From NCBI GenBank assembly GCA_021776735.1, contig JAJFFH010000050.1, positions 124,001 through 188,000 on the forward strand: a stretch of DNA of 64,000 nt, read 5' to 3'. This stretch comes from Planctomycetota bacterium. Its GTDB lineage: Bacteria > Planctomycetota > PLA2. Made by a program: the position numbers and the translations under genes. Below are positions 58,688 through 64,000 of the stretch, one piece after another (position 1 is the stretch's first letter; each line of letters begins with the position of its first letter). A model generated the notes under the pieces. That model ran no database searches. It was given only the letters and a program-made list of their open reading frames with translations, and had not been told where the DNA came from.

Positions 58688-58846
58688 ATGAAGAGCAAGA
58701 AGTTCATCGCCGTCCTGATTCTGCTGAACGTCGTCGTTTTGATTGGGCAGGTCTGGCCCGAAGGTGCCCCGCCCTTTGCGAGAGCGGCCAACATAGTGTG
58801 CCTGGTCGCGACGTTGGCGTTCTTGGTGAACGAGATTCGATCTTAG
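58688..58846 (+). CDS. 52-aa membrane protein
   Basis: ATG 58688 to TAG 58844. MKSKKFIAVLILLNVVVLIG is a basic start plus a transmembrane helix. A second hydrophobic stretch (NIVCLVATLAFLV) follows. GATAAAGAG lies a few bases before the start. Unknown function. Confidence 0.55.
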   Translation: MKSKKFIAVLILLNVVVLIGQVWPEGAPPFARAANIVCLVATLAFLVNEIRS

Positions 58847-58915
58847 CCCGGCATTTCTCATGCCCAGCGATACGCCTCTCGGATGTCACAGGCGCGGATG
58901 TGCTAGGGTGGCGCG

Positions 58916-59401
58916 ATGGCTGAACACGGCGTTCCTACCCAGGAAGAGATCGCGAACCTGCCCCGGTGGGCGATCGTCGCCTTTGCGGCTCGGTGTGCGG
59001 CGCGGGTGCGTCCGCTGCTCGATCGTGCGGGTGAGCTAGCGGCTCGCGCTGCCACCGCCGTTTCCGCCGCTGAGAACGCCCACGTCGCCGCCGAAACCGC
59101 CAATTCCGACTACGCAGCCTATATGGCGGCCGCCAACGACGACACCGCGAGAGCGCGGTCCGCCGACATCGCCTTTGCTGACGCCGCCTACGCCCACAGT
59201 GCGGCGGTCGCCTCTGGCGACGCGAGCGGGTACAGCAATCTTGTCAGGGAGGATTTTGAGGCCTTGGCCCGGGCTGCTCGCGGAGTCCGGCAGCATCCTG
59301 CGCCCGAGTCCGTCTTTGGTGCGATGTGGCCCGTCGAGGCGCCTGACTGGTGGCCGGACGACGATGCCTCGAGTAACCCGGGGCCGCGCTCCTCGGATTG
59401 A
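58916..59401 (+). CDS. Ala-rich hypothetical protein
   Basis: The product is 161 aa, from ATG 58916. The middle region (ARAATAVSAAENAHVAAETA, then NSDYAAYMAAANDDTARARS) is a long Ala-rich helix or coiled coil. The C-terminus (APDWWPDDDASSNPGPRSSD) is disordered. Unknown function. Confidence 0.55.
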   Translation: MAEHGVPTQEEIANLPRWAIVAFAARCAARVRPLLDRAGELAARAATAVSAAENAHVAAETANSDYAAYMAAANDDTARARSADIAFADAAYAHSAAVASGDASGYSNLVREDFEALARAARGVRQHPAPESVFGAMWPVEAPDWWPDDDASSNPGPRSSD

Positions 59402-59565
59402 CCCGAACGCGATCGGGACGCGACGCGGCCCCGGTGGTTTTCTTGTCGGACTTCGCGCGCCTTGAGCACGCTCGTCGGAGTCGGTGCGGGACCGCGCTTA
59501 CCCATGGCGTCCCCATTCTATGCGGCGCATGGACACATTAACGTGGCTTATCATTCACCCACGTT

Positions 59566-59904
59566 ATGAGACGACGGCCTCGATCACACCGGCCCAAGTT
59601 CCTGCCGCCGCCCGGACAGGCGCGCCGCGAAGGGCACCGGCGCTACAACCGGACCCGGCGCGATCCGGACGCCCAGGCGATCTACGACTCCGCACGGTGG
59701 AAGCGCGTCCGGGCACTGAAGATCGACGCCGATCCGCTGTGCGAGGTCTGCGAGCGCGAGGGGCGGACCACGCTGGCCGCACAGGTGCACCACGTCGTGA
59801 AGGTGCGGGACGAGCCCGGACGGGCGTACGACATGGCGAACCTGATGAGCGTTTGCAGATCGTGTCACGCACGGATCGAAGACCGCGACGGGTCGGGCGG
59901 ATGA
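59566..59904 (+). CDS. HNH endonuclease
   Basis: The product is 112 aa, from ATG 59566. A basic N-terminus is followed by YDSARWKRVRALKIDADPLC, EVCEREGRTTLAAQVHHVVK and ANLMSVCRSCHARIEDRDG. Two CxxC pairs (CEVC, CRSC) bind zinc and VHHV is the HNH His pair. Such small HNH proteins typically nick or cut DNA in phage packaging or island mobility. A degenerate copy is at 56017-56292. Confidence 0.9.
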   Translation: MRRRPRSHRPKFLPPPGQARREGHRRYNRTRRDPDAQAIYDSARWKRVRALKIDADPLCEVCEREGRTTLAAQVHHVVKVRDEPGRAYDMANLMSVCRSCHARIEDRDGSGG

Positions 59905-59977
59905 TTCGCCGCCAAACCTGGCGAAAAGACCAGCTACCGTGTCGCCTATCGCGTGGATTCGCGCTGTTCGTCGAGAG

Positions 59978-60538
59978 CTATGCCCGGCGCGACGCTTCTC
60001 GATCCACGACGAGACTGTACAAGGCAACATCGTGCAACTGGTTGCCGACGACGTGCGCTGAGCGGAGCAGCCCCTCCTGTTGAAAGCCCAACGCCTCCGG
60101 TATTCGACGCGACCTCGTGTTCGCGGTGGCGCACCGAATCTCGAAGCGACGGAGCCCGTAGCGGCCCGGCAAGTGCTCGATGAGCGCAGCAACCGCCGCT
60201 CGGGCCAGCCCTCGCCCTGCCGCATCTTGAGCGAGCCAGTACGCGACTTCACAGCACCGATCGGGTGGACTCGCGTTGATGACGTTCACGCCCCCAACAA
60301 GCCCAACGCCGTCCATGATGCCCCATCTCTGCGGAGGCACGTCTGCTCCCGCTACTGCGTTGGAATGCTCGAGGAATGCGCGTGTGGCCGCCTCCGTGTC
60401 TAGCTGGTCAGGCCATCGCATCCAGCGGCAGATATGTGCGCGATTCCGATTCACCGTCTCCAGCAAGCTGGCGGCGTCGGCTGCGAGCAAGGGACGAAGG
60501 GTGACTTGGGCCCTGAGGCTGATTCTGTCGCCATCCAC
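59978..60538 (-). CDS. GNAT acetyltransferase (RimJ/RimL-type)
   Basis: The product is 186 aa, from ATG 60538. RAQVTLRPLLAADAASLLET and FLEHSNAVAGADVPPQRWGI open the fold. The acetyl-CoA loop is VAYWLAQDAAGRGLARAAVA (Q..GrG.a), then RRFEIRCATANTRSRRIPEA and LGFQQEGLLRSAHVVGNQLH. This is the RimL pattern (protein N-terminal or small-molecule acetylation). The substrate is unknown. Confidence 0.88.
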   Translation of the reverse strand: MDGDRISLRAQVTLRPLLAADAASLLETVNRNRAHICRWMRWPDQLDTEAATRAFLEHSNAVAGADVPPQRWGIMDGVGLVGGVNVINASPPDRCCEVAYWLAQDAAGRGLARAAVAALIEHLPGRYGLRRFEIRCATANTRSRRIPEALGFQQEGLLRSAHVVGNQLHDVALYSLVVDREASRRA

Positions 60539-60540
60539 GT

Positions 60541-61271
60541 CAGCAGCCTATCAAGGCGGCCCCAGTGAGGGGCACTGCGAAAACCCGGCAAAAAAAACTC
60601 CAACCACCAGGGTCGCTGTAGCGACTTGGGGAAGTGCAGGTTCGGAGACCCCCCCCGGCGGCACGTCATCCAAGCCAAGACCTGCACCAACTCGTGCAAA
60701 GCGGTGGAAATGGAGGCGTTCCCACTCACCTCCAGAAAGCTGGCAGGCCCGCAATAGGGCCTCGAAGTCACGGCGCCCATTTCATAGAGTGCCCGGCGGC
60801 CGGGGGTCAAAGCGAAGCGCTTCGTCCTTTCTACAACTTCCACCTATTGAGGGGGCGCCAGTGACACCTAGCGTTCCCGGCGTGACGCCGCCCCCGGCCT
60901 CTTGATTTGGACAAGTCCGCCGGACAATCTTCAAACACGACATTTCGGCGCGGGGTCCGCCAAAAAAGAAAAAAGACGGTGATGTGGCCTCGCTGCGCAA
61001 AGACCGCGATGTCCGCGTCCATGACGAGTGTCCTCTTTTGGAGGTTGGGGAGATTTTGGAGGTCTCTACTCACCTCCACAAATGTGGCAAGGGGCCTTGT
61101 GCCAAATTTGTGGTGACGGGTAGAAACCTCCGTAACCTCCAAAACCTCCCCATTTTTTTGGAGGTTTTGGAGGTTGGGCGGGTTTTCAGCATGCCTGTTC
61201 ACGCGCGGGCGCTGTAGAGCCGTGGTGTTGGAGAGGATGCGACCCGTCCCTCCGGCCAGAAGCGCTCGGTT
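60541..61271 (+). other. Region without a confident gene
   Basis: Several short frames exist but none is convincing. A 123-codon minus-strand frame (61202-60831) reads NLQNLQ-rich peptide because of the ACCTCC/TTGGAGG repeats. A perfect 11-base palindrome GAAGCGCTTCG is at about 60811-60821. Confidence 0.5.
61036..61180 (+). repeat. Direct and inverted TTTTGGAGGTT/ACCTCCAAAA repeats
   Basis: TTTTGGAGGTT-like units occur near 61036, 61054, 61157 and 61165, and inverted ACCTCC units near 61071, 61128, 61135 and 61143. They alternate so that several hairpins could form. Spacing is not constant. Confidence 0.65.
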
Positions 61272-62240
61272 CTAGCTGTACGGATTCTTGGAAACCCGTT
61301 CGGTCTCTGGCCGTCCATTGAGCCAAGCAAGCCGCGTTCGTTGGAGCGGCGCCGAGAGATCAACGATCGGCGGGAGGTAGCGCGGCTTCAAGATCGTCTT
61401 GCCGACGACGTCATCCGTGACGTCGGGTGCTGACGTGACCGCCGCGACGACGCGGCTGCCGATGGTGGCCAGTTTCGCGACCCAGTCCCGACGGGCAAGG
61501 GCTCGCACGAGATTGCCCATCCTCTTGGAGCTGCGCTTGAGAAGGCCAGGTACTCCGAGTCCCACCGTCTCTCTAGAGAGGGCGGCGTACTCCGCATCCC
61601 TCACGAACTTGTCAAACTGGCGCATCATCTCCACCTCGCAGCCCGGAATCAGACCCAATTCGGGTACTTCGACGGTGCGATAGCTGTTCACAACCGCTCG
61701 AAGCTCTGCGATCACAATGCGAGCACGTGCCCGGTGCACCAAGCTGCCTAGGGCCTCCAGCCGTTCTTTCATCCCGACAAGATCAAGCTGGATTTGCAGT
61801 TGATATTCGATGCCGAGAATAAGCGTATACAGGTCGAACCAGAGCTTCCACGTCCATTTGAATGTCTCCTCCGCGACGACGTCATCGAAGTGGGGCTCGA
61901 ACCGCATGCCAGCAAAGGGGGGGCGGGTGAATTCGATGCCCCGGTCCTCGAGCACCGGTGCCAGGATGGCGCTAACCTTGCGTTCGATGCGCCAGTCCCC
62001 GTTGACGAGATCGACTCTCTGAGCGGCTAGGCGGTCCGCTCCTTCCATATTCCTGCCGGCCAACGAGTCCTTCGGCATCACTATCCGGGTCGCGCCGAGC
62101 GGTACGAGTACCGCGACAAGATGCTCCACGGCATGGGAGTCGGACACGCACGCGCTGAAGTACCCGCCCCCGGGTGTCGGTCCGTGGACCATTCTCATCA
62201 GGTCCTCAACCAAGACGCGGCTGATTTGCGCTTTAGACAT
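61272..62240 (-). CDS. Hypothetical protein of the ssrA island
   Basis: The product is 322 aa, from ATG 62240 behind GGAGATCACC. MSKAQISRVLVEDLMRMVHG opens it. Nothing catalytic is recognised; a charged region (VLEDRGIEFTRPPFAGMRFE), an aromatic segment (TFKWTWKLWFDLYTLILGIE) that could be amphipathic, and a helical C-terminal half follow. It is the last gene before the tmRNA att site. Confidence 0.65.
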   Translation of the reverse strand: MSKAQISRVLVEDLMRMVHGPTPGGGYFSACVSDSHAVEHLVAVLVPLGATRIVMPKDSLAGRNMEGADRLAAQRVDLVNGDWRIERKVSAILAPVLEDRGIEFTRPPFAGMRFEPHFDDVVAEETFKWTWKLWFDLYTLILGIEYQLQIQLDLVGMKERLEALGSLVHRARARIVIAELRAVVNSYRTVEVPELGLIPGCEVEMMRQFDKFVRDAEYAALSRETVGLGVPGLLKRSSKRMGNLVRALARRDWVAKLATIGSRVVAAVTSAPDVTDDVVGKTILKPRYLPPIVDLSAPLQRTRLAWLNGRPETERVSKNPYS

Positions 62241-62329
62241 GGTGGTGATCTCCGCTACTCGATCTTAACCGGACTCATTCGCGGCCCTCCCTGGTAGGCG
62301 CGCGACGAACCGACACCCCGGGAACGGCC

Positions 62330-62433
62330 GGGACGATGTTGGGACGGTATTGGGACGTTACTTTGGGTGGGTATCGTCCCGCCGGAAGTGCGACCGTCAG
62401 CGGCTTTCAGGACGCTGGGACGATCGGGACGAT
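62330..62433 (+). repeat. Cluster of GGGACGAT motifs near the tmRNA end
   Basis: Exact copies are at 62330, 62417 and 62426 and an inverse ATCGTCCC is at 62373. Near copies are at 62341 (GGGACGGT) and 62352 (GGGACGTT). Arrangement relative to the att core parallels 57138-57165. Confidence 0.5.
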
Positions 62434-62593
62434 ATCTCCGCTCTTCCTTAGGGGAAGTGAAGAGAGAAACAGGCACTACCGGCCAACGTCCGCGCGCCCG
62501 TGTGCCGGTCCCGTTTTTACCCCCGTTTTTACCCCCGAGGGTGTCCGGGCCTGTCCTCGCGTGTCCGCAGGTGACCGAAGCCAAAAAGAGAAA

Positions 62594-62632
62594 ACCCCGA
62601 TGCCCAGCTGGAAATCGGCTGAACATCGGGGT
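62594..62632 (-). terminator. Intrinsic terminator of tmRNA
   Basis: ACCCCGATG (62594-62602) pairs with CATCGGGGT (62624-62632), with an inner CAGC/GCTG stem and TTTTCTCTTTTT on the minus strand. It lies 7 bases beyond the tmRNA 3' end. Confidence 0.8.
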
Positions 62633-62637
62633 CGTGG

Positions 62638-62985
<348 letters not shown>

Positions 62986-63158
62986 ATCGTTTTGGACTAT
63001 GGATTACTTTTCAAACAGCGGTCTTCGCCGGGAGTATAACCGCCACGTCGTTGAGCGGTTCGCCTCCTCCGGGCGTGTCTCGGACACATCGCCGTCCCGC
63101 CGTCGCTCCTGCGGAGCTATGGCGGGCAAGCCTCCCGCGGAAACGCGCGTCGACCTGA

Positions 63159-64000
63159 CTACAGGTGCCGCTCGGGCTGGTCTTCCGCAATGAACCGCGG
63201 GCGATAGATCGGCACCCCCTTGCCACCACGGAGGTGCAGGCGCTCGTCGATGATCTGGGCGGCGATGCCCACGACGCGCGACCAGCCGAACAAGACGGTG
63301 TAGAACTCCGGATCCGTAAGGCCGGCGGCCTGGAGCAGGGTGCCAGAGATCGCATCCACGTTCGGATACGGGTTGGAAATCTTGGGGATTTCCTTGAGCA
63401 CCTTGGGCACGACCTGGCGCAGCGTGAGTGCTGTCTTGACCAGCGGGTCGTCCGCGAAGTGCTCCTCGGCGAACGCGTACTGGACGCGCGCGCGCGGATC
63501 CTCGGCGCGCAGCACCGCGTGCCCGAAGCCGAAGATCTTGCCGCCGCTCTCGAGTTGCTTGCGCACAAACGCCTCGACATCGGCGGGGTCGTCGCTGCCC
63601 ACCTGGCGCACGAACTTCAGGCACTCCTGGTTCGCGCGACCGTGAAGCGGGCCATACAGCGCCGCCATCGCGCCGGTCATCGAGGCGTACATGTCGGCGT
63701 GGCCGGACGCGATCGCCTTGCCGGTGAACGTCGACAGGTTGCCCCCGCCGTGATCCATGTGCAGCACATGAAACAGGTGCAGCAGCTCGCCGAGTTGCGG
63801 ATGTGCGCCGGGCGCACCGAGCATGTGCGCGAAGTTCGGGCCGTAGGGCAGGTCCTCGTGCGGCGCGATGGGCTCGCCCCATCCGGACCGAATGCGAAAG
63901 ATCGCGGCGGCAACCCCATTGACGCGCGCAATCAGGTTGAGTCCGTCCTCAACCCAATCCCCGGTCTTGCCGGTCATGCCCAGCGCGAGCAGGCCGGTCA
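63159..64000 (-). CDS. gltA: Citrate synthase, start beyond window
   Basis: 280 codons are visible, 5' end outside the window (the frame stays open to 64000, with LTGLLALG before the first Met). Motifs are HVLHMDHGGGNLSTFTGKAI, MAALYGPLHGRANQE (catalytic His), GKIFGFGHAVLRAEDPRA (catalytic Asp region) and GWSRVVGIAAQIIDERLHLR. The GHAVLR.DPR variant is that of the si-type (eukaryote-like) citrate synthase rather than GHRVYK. It condenses oxaloacetate and acetyl-CoA. It follows tmRNA on the same strand but with its own upstream. Confidence 0.93.
   Translation of the reverse strand, partial: TGLLALGMTGKTGDWVEDGLNLIARVNGVAAAIFRIRSGWGEPIAPHEDLPYGPNFAHMLGAPGAHPQLGELLHLFHVLHMDHGGGNLSTFTGKAIASGHADMYASMTGAMAALYGPLHGRANQECLKFVRQVGSDDPADVEAFVRKQLESGGKIFGFGHAVLRAEDPRARVQYAFAEEHFADDPLVKTALTLRQVVPKVLKEIPKISNPYPNVDAISGTLLQAAGLTDPEFYTVLFGWSRVVGIAAQIIDERLHLRGGKGVPIYRPRFIAEDQPERHL

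Noticed and set aside
60451..60843. 130-codon minus-strand frame near the GNAT gene
   Set aside because: Overlaps the GNAT start, no ribosome-binding site and no recognisable pattern.
63080..63100. ACATCGCCGTCCCGC as a further dispersed-motif copy
   Set aside because: Lacks the CCGT end of the core (CCC instead), so not counted.

Overview
The window is high-GC DNA from a bacterium most likely belonging to the Planctomycetota. This is inferred from PEP-CTERM exported proteins, many secreted proteins built from DUF1080, FG-GAP, IPT/TIG, HEAT or vWA domains, and two large proteins that fuse an ECF-type sigma factor to a membrane helix and carboxypeptidase-regulatory repeats. All calls come from reading the sequence; no searches were run.

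Layout. (1) 0-5.3 kb: two paralogous pentapeptide-repeat PEP-CTERM genes lie among IS21-family and tyrosine-recombinase debris, followed by a two-gene operon of a secreted HExxH protein and a lipoprotein. (2) 5.3-15.15 kb: transposase fragments, a cluster of stem-loops leading into a 35-codon basic ORF, then an integrative element with small DNA-binding proteins, a reduced DUF3987 protein, a primase-helicase, a TubC_N-like protein, a MobC/RHH-like protein and a tyrosine integrase that stops just before tRNA-Leu(CAG). (3) 15.2-54.1 kb: chromosomal backbone, consisting mainly of exported proteins plus housekeeping genes hrpB, fumC, galK, sfsA, queD and smpB, a glycosyltransferase, cyclophilins, peptidases and the two sigma fusions. 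(4) 54.1-62.64 kb: accessory DNA with a type IV AbiE pair, an HNH pseudogene, a PEP-CTERM fragment, a truncated integrase, two DinB/GNAT-type genes, an intact HNH gene and unknowns. It ends at the tmRNA gene. A 28-bp copy of the tmRNA 3' end at 57377 marks the other end of an ssrA-integrated island. (5) 62.6-64 kb: tmRNA (tag ANNNYALAA) and the start-truncated citrate synthase gene.

The most unusual feature is a dispersed motif, ACGGACGGCGAT(GTC). I count 12 exact copies in either orientation between 18.8 and 54.4 kb and none in the mobile regions. It occurs both between genes and inside coding sequence (often read as Thr-Asp-Gly-Asp-Val), and shows two extended tail forms. It resembles HIP1 or DNA-uptake-type genome motifs.

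Functionally, the backbone genes point to a cell with a heavily elaborated envelope and secretome. SmpB and tmRNA, both present here, form the trans-translation pair. The tmRNA gene is also the integration site for at least one island and probably two related ones in tandem.
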